Below, one piece after another: positions 1 through 5,600 of a stretch of 5,600 nt of DNA. The position numbers and the translations under genes are program-made. Position 1 is the stretch's first letter. Every line of letters starts with the position of its first letter. Where the stretch lies: contig DAYE01000108.1 in assembly GCA_002506745.1 (NCBI GenBank), positions 4,532-10,131 of the forward strand, in the 5' to 3' direction. Under the pieces are notes generated by a model. The model had not been told where the DNA came from, made no database searches, and worked only from the letters and a program-made list of their open reading frames with translations. The DNA is from Euryarchaeota archaeon UBA33 (GTDB lineage: Archaea; Thermoplasmatota; E2; DHVEG-1).

Positions 1-136
1 AAAACGTAATCTTTCTTCGTATTTGTAATAAATATCTTTGATTTTCTTTGCGGATTTCTAAAAAATCTATATTTTATATAGAAGAACAAACGTTTATTCC
101 CCCTTTTCGACTCTTTCAATTCTTTTTATTACAAAA

Positions 137-150
137 GAAAAGTATATATA
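137..150 (+). promoter_or_regulatory. Putative archaeal BRE/TATA promoter of the gingipain-like gene
   Basis: The string gaaaagtatatata combines a purine-rich BRE-like stretch with an AT-rich TATA box. In archaea transcription starts roughly 25 bases downstream of the TATA centre, which would put the start near 170-175 and leave a leader of about 40 bases carrying the ribosome-binding site. The surrounding 1-214 is strongly AT-rich and I see no gene in it. A second TATA-like string at 71-80 (attttatata) could be an alternative or upstream promoter. The assignment rests on sequence pattern only. Confidence 0.55.
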
Positions 151-203
151 TTGAGTACTAAGTTAACAATAAATAGAAAGATTCTAATCCATCTATAGAA
201 AAT

Positions 204-210
204 AGGGGGA
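204..210 (+). promoter_or_regulatory. Ribosome-binding site AGGGGGA, gingipain-like gene
   Basis: AGGGGGA lies 4 bases before the ATG at 215. It would pair with the usual 16S tail over six positions, with one G-U wobble where AGGAGG has A. It is the reason for choosing the ATG at 215 over the in-frame ATG at 230, which would lie 19 bases away. The same string precedes the other two well-defined genes in this window. Confidence 0.6.
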
Positions 211-214
211 TACT

Positions 215-2626
215 ATGAGAGAAAAAAACATGAGAAAGTTAATCATTCTTTTTGTAGGCCTTTTTGTGACCGCAGCAAGCATACTACCAAGCATCGGTGG
301 TCGCTCGCCAGAGACACAAACCATGAATACAACCAGCTCCAATGGTATTACCATCACGGTCCAACAGACGGGAGACACGACTCTTTTGCATTACACCATT
401 GATACATTCACCATGATACCAGTGGAAATCAACAATAAACAATACGAAACAATTACCTTGGGTAGTGAGGCAAAAAACCTCGTTGCAGGCACCCCAGATC
501 TTCCCTCGGTGGCTCGCAGTATTATCATCCCAACTGATGGAACAATGACGATCCGCGTGCTTGGAACGTCCTACGAAGAGTATACAAACATCCTCGTTGC
601 ACCCTCCAAAGGAAACCTGCTGCGAACCGTGAACCCCGCAGACGTCCCCTATGAGTTTGGTGATATCTACACCCAAAACACCTGGTATCCCTCAACTATT
701 GCTGAACTCCAAGAACCCTATTACCTTAGGGATTTCCGGGGTCAAGTCGTCACCATTTATCCCTTCCAATACAATCCAATACAAGCAACACTCCGATTCT
801 ACAACGATATTACCATAGAAATTGCTCCCTCCCAACAGATCTCAACTAGTAGTAACGCCCAATATCAATTGACGATGATTGACAATGATTTCCTCTCTGT
901 TTATCAACACCATTTCTTAAACTATAATTTCGCGAAGTACAACCCTGTTTCTGAGCAGGGTAACATGCTGGTCATCACCTATGATTCTTTCTATGCCACC
1001 ATGGTTCCATTCGTCCAGTGGAAAAACCTGAAAGGAATCCCCACCGAGATGGTCAATGTCTCATCCATTGGGAACGCCAATGCGATAAAAACATTTATTG
1101 CGGATTATTACAATACAAACGGACTCACCTTTGTTCTTTTAGTCGGTGATGCTGCACAAGTACCCTCCTTGTATGCAAGTGGAGGTGCATCCGATCCAAG
1201 CTTCGGCTATATCATAGGAAGTGATCATTACCCTGAGCTTTTTGTTGGCCGGTTCTCTGCAGAGAACATCGCCCAGGTGCGAACCCAGGTGAATCGGACA
1301 GTCACCTACGAACGTGACCCCCAAGCTGGTGCCGACTGGTACAAGAAAGGTGTCGGTATAGGGTCCGAGTACGGCATCGGAGATGATAGTGAATACGATT
1401 ATCAACACATCAGAAACATCCGGACGCTCCTCATGAATTTCACCTACAGCTCTGTCGAAGAACTCTATGGGGGATCCCAGGGTGGGTTGGATGCTCCTGG
1501 TGAGCCGTCAACCACGATGGTTTCAACTGCACTCAACGAAGGCCGCAGTATCATTAACTACTGCGGGCATGGCTCTGCTACCTCATGGGGAACCACTGGT
1601 TTTAGCAACAGTAACGTCAATTCATTAACAAATGATAATATGTTGCCGTTTATCACCTCCGTCGCCTGTAACAATGGAGAATTTGATGATACAACCTGTT
1701 TTGGAGAAGCATGGTTACGAGCCACACATAACGGGCAACCAACCGGAGCAATCGGAGCGTATATGTCTTCGATTAGTCAGAGCTGGAATCCACCGATGGA
1801 AGCACAGGATGAGTTCAATAATATCCTAGTTGGATTGTATGAAGATAACGTAAAAACAACTTATGGTGCTCTCTGCTTTAATGGTGCAATGTCCATGATT
1901 GATGATTATGGAGCAGATGGAATATCAATGGCCGATACCTGGATTGTCTTTGGTGACCCCTCCGTACAAGTTCGTACCGATATTCCAGCTACTATGGAAG
2001 TTATCCATGATTCATTCATCCTCAGTGGTGCTGAGACCTTCGAGGTTGATGTGACTGGTCTTCCAAACGCCCTTTGCGCGATTTCCGCAGACGGTGTGCT
2101 GTTAGGCAATGGATATTCAGATCTAACAGGACATGCGATCATCCATTTCTTCTCCCCGATTAGTATCACTGGTGAGGTTCAACTGGTCGTCACCGGGTTT
2201 AACGCGATACCGTACACAGCAACACTCACCGTTGGAGAACCAAATCTGCCCCCTGAGAAACCCGCCAAACCAACAGGCAGAATCACTGGTCAACCAGGGA
2301 ATACCTACATGTATTCCACAGAAACCACCGATCCAGAAGGTGATGGAATTCTTTACCAATGGGATTGGGGTGACGGGAATTTCAGCGAATGGCTTGGGCC
2401 GTATGCCTCTGGAAACTCAGTATCAACTCAGAAATCTTGGACTGTGAAAGGGGATTATTCCATACGCGTCAAAGCAAAAGACATCCAGGGACACGAGAGC
2501 AACTGGTCAGATCCCTTGGACGTCACGATGCCGTATAATCTCCCATACTTCGCCAAACTCCTTGATCTGCTGGGAACACTCTTCCCTCGTCTCTTCCATC
2601 TCTTTGAGAATTTCGCACAAATCTAG
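215..2626 (+). CDS. Secreted gingipain-like cysteine protease (peptidase C25) with C-terminal PKD domain
   Basis: This is an 803-residue extracellular endopeptidase of the gingipain family (C25). A signal peptide spans about residues 1-22 (MRKLIILFVGLFVTAAS). A C25-type propeptide follows to about 245, and the catalytic domain covers about 250-590. The catalytic dyad is H452 in NYCGHGSATSWG and C485 in SVACNNGEF, 33 residues apart as in RgpB (H211/C244). Recalled RgpB sequence also aligns at GSDHYPELFVGRFS, QSWNPPM and DTWIVFGDPS. D395 in SEYDYQHIRN aligns with RgpB D163, the S1-pocket Asp for Arg, and W524 and M528 align with W284 and M288, so cleavage after Arg is predicted. An Ig-like domain (about 592-672) follows as in gingipains. 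Then come a PKD domain (about 679-771, core YQWDWGDGNFSEW) and a 32-residue hydrophobic tail in place of the Porphyromonas secretion domain. The gene probably works with the deiminase 154 bases downstream. The family call is very secure; specificity and surface location are inferred. Confidence 0.95.
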   Translation: MREKNMRKLIILFVGLFVTAASILPSIGGRSPETQTMNTTSSNGITITVQQTGDTTLLHYTIDTFTMIPVEINNKQYETITLGSEAKNLVAGTPDLPSVARSIIIPTDGTMTIRVLGTSYEEYTNILVAPSKGNLLRTVNPADVPYEFGDIYTQNTWYPSTIAELQEPYYLRDFRGQVVTIYPFQYNPIQATLRFYNDITIEIAPSQQISTSSNAQYQLTMIDNDFLSVYQHHFLNYNFAKYNPVSEQGNMLVITYDSFYATMVPFVQWKNLKGIPTEMVNVSSIGNANAIKTFIADYYNTNGLTFVLLVGDAAQVPSLYASGGASDPSFGYIIGSDHYPELFVGRFSAENIAQVRTQVNRTVTYERDPQAGADWYKKGVGIGSEYGIGDDSEYDYQHIRNIRTLLMNFTYSSVEELYGGSQGGLDAPGEPSTTMVSTALNEGRSIINYCGHGSATSWGTTGFSNSNVNSLTNDNMLPFITSVACNNGEFDDTTCFGEAWLRATHNGQPTGAIGAYMSSISQSWNPPMEAQDEFNNILVGLYEDNVKTTYGALCFNGAMSMIDDYGADGISMADTWIVFGDPSVQVRTDIPATMEVIHDSFILSGAETFEVDVTGLPNALCAISADGVLLGNGYSDLTGHAIIHFFSPISITGEVQLVVTGFNAIPYTATLTVGEPNLPPEKPAKPTGRITGQPGNTYMYSTETTDPEGDGILYQWDWGDGNFSEWLGPYASGNSVSTQKSWTVKGDYSIRVKAKDIQGHESNWSDPLDVTMPYNLPYFAKLLDLLGTLFPRLFHLFENFAQI
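2360..2401 (+). repeat. PKD-core DNA repeat, copy 1 (in the protease gene)
   Basis: This 42-base stretch encodes the PKD core WDWGDGNFSEWLGP. It matches 4254-4295 in the deiminase gene at 39 of 42 bases, including an identical 23-base run beginning TGGGGTGACGGG. The three differences are two third-position synonymous changes and one Glu/Asp change. A second conserved patch follows, encoding RVKAKD and ESNWSDPL in both genes. Near-identity at the DNA level suggests recent domain duplication or gene conversion. Confidence 0.85.
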
Positions 2627-2640
2627 CGATTTGGTCACTT

Positions 2641-2667
2641 CATACCCCTGTTGAGGGTATGTACCCT
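2641..2667 (+). repeat. Inverted repeat with two mutually exclusive hairpins
   Basis: Fourteen bases after the protease stop codon, CATACCC (2641-2647) pairs perfectly with GGGTATG (2655-2661) around a 7-base loop. The same GGGT segment can instead pair with the downstream TACCC, as AGGGT at 2654-2658 with ACCCT at 2663-2667 around a 4-base loop. The two structures exclude each other. No T-run follows, so a classical terminator is not supported; an mRNA 3'-end stabiliser, processing site or protein-binding site is possible. The rest of the 154-base gap (2627-2780) holds AT-rich TATA-like strings near 2745-2758, but a start from these would fall so close to the gene that the ribosome-binding site would be lost. 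Confidence 0.5.
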
Positions 2668-2765
2668 TCAACCTATCTCAGAGTACGATTTAGAATTGAA
2701 GAGAATAGATCTTCACGTATTGGATTGTGGCCTTCGAATTTACGATTAAAATTATATGAAACCTT

Positions 2766-2772
2766 AGGGGGA
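2766..2772 (+). promoter_or_regulatory. Ribosome-binding site AGGGGGA, deiminase gene
   Basis: AGGGGGA lies 8 bases before the ATG at 2781 and fixes that start. It is identical to the string before the protease gene and before the - strand DUF4314 gene. Confidence 0.65.
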
Positions 2773-2780
2773 TTTAATCA

Positions 2781-4529
2781 ATGATAAAAAGAAATCAGAT
2801 ACTCTTAAGTATAGTGATCATTGGTCTGTTGCTGCCGGTGAGCTGTGTTCACGCCACAATGGATGGACAGCAGTATTCAACGTTTTCGTCATCATTTGTA
2901 ACGATACGTCAACCAGGAGAATTCGAACCAATGCAGGGCGTACTCATTCGTTATCCTTTCGGCATTTCCTATGACATTATAAAGGAAATGGCGGAGGATG
3001 TCAATGTAGTAACAATAGTCGCAAGCGTCTCTGAAAAAAACACGGTCCAGACGCAGTATCAAAGCCATGGGGTGGACGTCAGTCACTGTTCTTATCTGAT
3101 CGCCCCGACTGATTCGTATTGGACGCGGGATTATGGTCCCTGGTTTATCATCAATGAAGATAATGTACAAGGGGTCGTTGACTTTACCTATAACCGTCCA
3201 CGGCCGAATGATGATCAGATACCAACCAGATATGCGAACAACCAAAGCATCCCGGTTTACAATATGCCTCTGGTGACCGCTGGTGGGAACTACATGACGG
3301 ACGGACAGGGGATGGCGATATCAACCACACTGGTCTGGGAAGAAAACACAGGGTATACCCATGAGCAGATCAATCAGGTTGTAAACGAATATCTTGGGAT
3401 TTCCTCATATCTTGTTGTCCCTGACGTGAATGGTGAGTACATTAAACATATTGATTGTTGGGGGAAGCTTCTGTCACCGGACACAATCCTGATTCGCGAG
3501 GTACCAACTAGTGATTCCCAATATGATGAAATCGAAGCAGCTGTCAGTTATTTCGAAAATACAACGAGTTGTTATGGAACACCATATCACGTGGCGCGCG
3601 TCTACACACCAAACGACCAGCCGTATACAAACTCACTTATCTTGAACAATAAAGTCCTTGTTCCTGTCATGGGTGATCAGTGGGATGACGATGCGATTGC
3701 CTCGTATCAAGCTGCGATGCCGGGGTACGAGGTCTTGGGGTTCACTGGCTCCTGGGTGTCATCCGATGCACTTCATTGTAGAGCCATGGGTATCACCGAT
3801 CGGTATATGCTTTATATCGAACATACCCCGTTATTTGGGGATCAATCCAACGAAACAGGATATGATGTCCAGGCGAAAATCTATCCGTACAGCGGACAGA
3901 ACCTCATCACCGGTTCAACCGGCGTCTATTGGAAGGCGAACAATGGTGGCTGGAACTTCATCCAGATGCAGTCATTAGGAAATGATTATTATCACGCGGT
4001 GATTCCTCCGCAGGTCAATGGCACCATGGTGTCATATTACATCCATGCAGAGGATGCATCAGGAAGAGCGGAGAATCATCCGTATATCGGTTCACCAGAT
4101 GCCTATTATTTCACCGCCCGAGGGGATCTACAGCAGAATACTCCACCTGAACAACCACAGCGGCCTACGGGTCAGACGTCTGGGAAGCCTGGAGCGACCT
4201 ATCTGTATTCAACGCTGACTACTGATATTGATTCCGATCAAGTCTTTTATATATGGGACTGGGGTGACGGGAATTTCAGCGATTGGCTTGGACCGTTTGC
4301 GTCAGGTATAACAGCGAGTGCTCAGCACTCGTGGACGACGAAGGGAACATATTCGATACGAGTGAAGGCAAAAGATACACTTGGTGCTGAGAGCAACTGG
4401 TCTGATCCACTTGCGGTCACCATGCCACGAAACTATGCAAACCAGGTGTTTTTCTTTGAGCGGTTCGAGCAGCGGTTTCCCATTGTGTACCTGTTTTTAT
4501 GCGAAGTTTTTAGCAGGTTCGGTATCTAA
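2781..4529 (+). CDS. Secreted Porphyromonas-type peptidylarginine deiminase (PPAD-like) with PKD domain
   Basis: This 582-residue secreted enzyme should convert peptidyl-arginine to citrulline plus ammonia. A signal peptide covers about 1-25 (cleavage after VHA). The deiminase fold (PAD_porph/agmatine deiminase superfamily) spans about 45-350. Against recalled PPAD numbering, D117 (WTRDYGPWF), H223 and D225 (KHIDCW) and N284 (PYTNSL) match D130, H236, D238 and N297 at one constant offset of 13. The nucleophile C333 (ALHCRAMG) matches C351. R139 and R141 (YNRPRP) match R152 and R154, which in PPAD hold the carboxylate of a C-terminal arginine, so a peptide substrate is favoured over free agmatine. 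An Ig-like domain (about 361-446) follows as in PPAD. Then come a PKD domain (about 455-548, core WDWGDGNFSDW) and a tail beginning at M548-P549, both resembling the end of the upstream gingipain-like protein. A partner role on Arg-ended peptides made by that protease is inferred. Confidence 0.93.
   Translation: MIKRNQILLSIVIIGLLLPVSCVHATMDGQQYSTFSSSFVTIRQPGEFEPMQGVLIRYPFGISYDIIKEMAEDVNVVTIVASVSEKNTVQTQYQSHGVDVSHCSYLIAPTDSYWTRDYGPWFIINEDNVQGVVDFTYNRPRPNDDQIPTRYANNQSIPVYNMPLVTAGGNYMTDGQGMAISTTLVWEENTGYTHEQINQVVNEYLGISSYLVVPDVNGEYIKHIDCWGKLLSPDTILIREVPTSDSQYDEIEAAVSYFENTTSCYGTPYHVARVYTPNDQPYTNSLILNNKVLVPVMGDQWDDDAIASYQAAMPGYEVLGFTGSWVSSDALHCRAMGITDRYMLYIEHTPLFGDQSNETGYDVQAKIYPYSGQNLITGSTGVYWKANNGGWNFIQMQSLGNDYYHAVIPPQVNGTMVSYYIHAEDASGRAENHPYIGSPDAYYFTARGDLQQNTPPEQPQRPTGQTSGKPGATYLYSTLTTDIDSDQVFYIWDWGDGNFSDWLGPFASGITASAQHSWTTKGTYSIRVKAKDTLGAESNWSDPLAVTMPRNYANQVFFFERFEQRFPIVYLFLCEVFSRFGI
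4254..4295 (+). repeat. PKD-core DNA repeat, copy 2 (in the deiminase gene)
   Basis: This is the partner of 2360-2401, with 39 of 42 bases identical, encoding WDWGDGNFSDWLGP. Outside the PKD region the two host genes are unrelated, so the similarity is specific to this C-terminal module. Confidence 0.85.
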
Positions 4530-4533
4530 AAAA

Positions 4534-4557
4534 TTCTTCTTTTTTTCCTATTTTTTT
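4534..4557 (+). terminator. U-rich transcription terminator after the deiminase gene
   Basis: Two T-runs, each seven bases long (4540-4546 and 4551-4557), follow the stop codon of the deiminase gene with no convincing stem-loop before them. This is the usual form of archaeal termination. The second run overlaps the last codons of the convergent DUF4314 gene, where it reads as AAA lysine codons on the other strand. On the - strand a shorter T-run (revcomp of about 4528-4533) could end the opposing transcript. Confidence 0.6.
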
Positions 4558-4751
4558 ACGACTTTGTACTTATCGATGGGATCTAGCAACGCAAGTTGTT
4601 CACCGTTGTCCCATTGAACCCAGATCAGGGTTTCATCTGTCTCAGCTTCTATTTTCGTAACCGTCCCTTGAGCCCCTGGCTTCAACCTTGTCATGGAGTC
4701 ATTGATGAAGACAAGCTCAACTCGGTCGCCGATACTTACCTTGTTTTTCAT
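4548..4751 (-). CDS. Small DUF4314-domain protein, function unknown
   Basis: This 67-residue protein has no signal peptide or membrane segment and is presumably cytoplasmic. It matches my recollection of the DUF4314 pattern: GDRVEL at 8-13, RLKPGAQGTV at 22-31, and WVQWDNGEQLALL at 44-56, an arrangement suggesting a small SH3-like beta barrel. No biochemical role is known to me. The start is supported by AGGGGGA 6 bases upstream. It converges with the deiminase gene, with 18 bases between the stop codons. The 3' end of a partial tRNA-Gly lies 24 bases upstream on the same strand. Before the neighbouring element inserted, the gene may therefore have been transcribed together with that tRNA. 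No separate TATA box fits in the 24-base gap. Confidence 0.8.
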   Translation of the reverse strand: MKNKVSIGDRVELVFINDSMTRLKPGAQGTVTKIEAETDETLIWVQWDNGEQLALLDPIDKYKVVKK

Positions 4752-4757
4752 ATATTG

Positions 4758-4764
4758 TCCCCCT
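4758..4764 (-). promoter_or_regulatory. Ribosome-binding site AGGGGGA, DUF4314 gene
   Basis: On the - strand AGGGGGA lies 6 bases before the ATG at 4751. It is the third occurrence of this exact string in front of a well-supported start in the window. Confidence 0.65.
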
Positions 4765-4775
4765 ATTTTATCGGA

Positions 4776-4816
4776 TGCGGGTAACGGGATTCGAACCCGT
4801 GTGACTAGCTTGGGAA
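4776..4816 (-). tRNA. 3' half of tRNA-Gly(CCC), truncated at the anticodon loop
   Basis: Read on the - strand from 4816 to 4776, this gives anticodon loop TTCCCAA (anticodon CCC at 4814-4812), anticodon-stem 3' strand GCTAG, a 4-base variable loop TCAC, a perfect T arm (ACGGG TTCGAAT CCCGT), acceptor 3' strand TACCCGC and discriminator A. That is exactly tRNA positions 32-73. The CCC anticodon, short variable loop, and G71/C72 with A73 fit archaeal glycine tRNA. No CCA is encoded. The sequence that should supply CTAGC, the D arm and the 5' acceptor strand is absent; to the right lies integrase code instead. The gene is therefore broken at the anticodon loop and should not give a functional tRNA unless restored elsewhere. 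Confidence 0.82.
4776..4816. other. Probable att core of an SSV-type integrated element
   Basis: The 41 bases of tRNA sequence stop precisely at the anticodon loop, the crossover location typical of SSV-type archaeal integrases. An integrase frame crosses them in antisense and encodes AGNGIRTRVTSLGN. To the left is the DUF4314 gene in the tRNA 3' flank. To the right the sequence is more AT-rich. The outer limit of the core on the right cannot be fixed without the second copy. Confidence 0.65.
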
Positions 4817-5600
4817 ACCCTGTCCAACAGGAGAAACCCGCTGATATTTATCCTTCCGATGTTGATAAATATTTTTCATTAAGAGACATCCAAGGAATAT
4901 GTAGAGAGTGGCAAGAGAATAGTAAAAGATGGATAAAAACTTATCTCGATTATGTTTCTTGGAGAGTTGATGAAGATAAAACCTTATCGTATTGTAAACA
5001 AGTAAAAGAAGCATCATCAATCACATACTATCGAAAGCAAATCTATCAGATTAGACGGTTTCTAGCATACCTGAAAATAGACTGGGCTTCTCAAATTAAA
5101 CTACCACCTGAACCTGAATATCTCCCTAAACGGATATCCTCAGATGCTATTGATAAGATATTAGATGATTTTAAACATCATAAATATATAAAGCAGATAA
5201 AAGCACTCGTTCTTCTTGGTTGTAGCTCAGGATTACGTGCTGAGGAGCTGTATCAACTTACTCCATTGGATATTGACATTGAAAATAGAGTTATCCGTAT
5301 TAACCATAATCCAAAAAATGGCCAGACAACAAAGACCCATCGGAGTAGAATATCATTCTTCAATGTGGATACTCAAAACGCATTATCTGATTATCTGGAA
5401 TATTTCAATAATGGAAATGGACTCGAGGTCCTTTTCGGTCATAGTCATCTTTTTCCAATATTCAAAGATTCACTTGTGAAAATTAAAGACTTTCGTAAGT
5501 CCTTTTCTCAGGAATGGGATCGGAGAGGCGGACCTACATCCATTAAAAAGATACTTATGGGGCATTCCCTCAAGAATGATGTCGATTTAATGCATTATAA
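4801..5600 (+). CDS. int: Archaeal SSV-type tyrosine recombinase/integrase, partial at the window end
   Basis: This site-specific recombinase would integrate and excise a mobile element at tRNA-Gly. The frame is open from 4672 to the window edge. Counting from the GTG at 4801, the core-binding part spans about 25-110. Catalytic residues are R146 in SSGLRAEEL, K178 in TTKTHRS, K229-xx-R232 in IKDFRKSF, H255 in LMGHSLK, and the likely nucleophile Y266 in DVDLMHY, whose codon ends two bases before the window does. A further short C-terminal stretch is expected outside. The start is uncertain. There is no in-frame ATG between 4801 and 5550, and the ATGs at 4693 and 4705 lie antisense to the DUF4314 gene. 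Integration through an att site inside the 5' end of int would have moved the true N-terminus to the other end of the element, making this the int(C) part. GC content is visibly lower (sampled lines 27-40%) than in the deiminase gene (47-57%). Confidence 0.85.
   Translation, partial: MTSLGNPVQQEKPADIYPSDVDKYFSLRDIQGICREWQENSKRWIKTYLDYVSWRVDEDKTLSYCKQVKEASSITYYRKQIYQIRRFLAYLKIDWASQIKLPPEPEYLPKRISSDAIDKILDDFKHHKYIKQIKALVLLGCSSGLRAEELYQLTPLDIDIENRVIRINHNPKNGQTTKTHRSRISFFNVDTQNALSDYLEYFNNGNGLEVLFGHSHLFPIFKDSLVKIKDFRKSFSQEWDRRGGPTSIKKILMGHSLKNDVDLMHY

Noticed and set aside
284..676. A 130-codon open frame on the - strand inside the protease gene.
   Set aside because: It lies wholly under a gene with clear family motifs, has no ribosome-binding site and resembles no known protein. 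The other shorter overlapping frames within both large genes were rejected for the same reason.
2745..2758. TATA box for the deiminase gene in the AT-rich string attaaaattatatg.
   Set aside because: A start about 25 bases downstream would fall at or beyond the ribosome-binding site at 2766-2772, making that site useless. The promoter may lie further upstream, or the gene may be read through from the protease gene.
2781..2850. Lipoprotein signal for the deiminase (cysteine at residue 22 after LLLPVS).
   Set aside because: Position -3 is Pro rather than the Leu/Val expected of a lipobox, and a good standard cleavage site (VHA, residues 23-25) follows directly.
4672..4800. Upstream extension of the integrase frame to ATGs at 4693 or 4705.
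   Set aside because: This part lies antisense to the well-supported DUF4314 gene and then crosses the tRNA 3' end. There is no ribosome-binding site at those ATGs. The open frame is probably fortuitous and left over from fusion at the att site.
4776..4841. A complete but unusual tRNA: GCGGGT (4777-4782) can pair with ACCCGC (4836-4841), imitating a 6-bp acceptor stem around a perfect T arm.
   Set aside because: The stretch is only 66 bases. There is no recognisable D arm, and the sequence before the CCC anticodon loop does not pair with GCTAG. The right-hand half is in-frame integrase coding sequence. The acceptor-like pairing is most likely chance or a recombination by-product.
1..5600. CRISPR arrays, insertion-sequence ends or rRNA genes.
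   Set aside because: No regularly spaced direct repeats, transposase motifs, terminal inverted repeats or rRNA-like sequence were seen.

Overview
The window looks archaeal, most likely from a Thermoplasmatota-type (Marine Benthic Group D-like) protein-degrading euryarchaeon. That lineage is an inference. It rests on a BRE/TATA-type promoter rather than -35/-10 boxes, a U-rich terminator without a strong hairpin, a tRNA 3' end with no encoded CCA, an archaeal SSV-type tyrosine integrase lying antisense over that tRNA, and secreted enzymes carrying PKD domains.

Positions 1-4529 hold a two-gene extracellular peptide-processing locus on the + strand. The first gene (215-2626) encodes a gingipain-like C25 cysteine protease. 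It has the full gingipain order of signal peptide, propeptide, catalytic domain and Ig-like domain. The His/Cys pair is exact, and an Asp sits at the position that gives Arg specificity in RgpB. The second gene (2781-4529) encodes a Porphyromonas-type peptidylarginine deiminase (PPAD). All its catalytic residues are present, as are the two arginines that in PPAD recognise a C-terminal arginine. Both proteins end in the same kind of PKD domain followed by a short hydrophobic tail. In Porphyromonas gingivalis, Arg-gingipain exposes C-terminal arginines and PPAD converts them to citrulline, and both enzymes share one secretion domain. The same enzyme pair appears here with a different shared C-terminal module.

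Positions 4530-4775 hold a U-rich terminator and a convergent small DUF4314 gene on the - strand. All three well-defined genes carry the same AGGGGGA ribosome-binding sequence.

Positions 4776-5600 are a mobile-element junction. Only the 3' half of a - strand tRNA-Gly(CCC), from the anticodon loop to the discriminator base, is present. Running over it on the + strand is a tyrosine integrase frame that is open to the window edge. The sequence to the right becomes clearly more AT-rich. This is the expected appearance of one end of an SSV-type integrated element, with the crossover in the anticodon loop. The element body would lie to the right and the intact tRNA-Gly at its far end.
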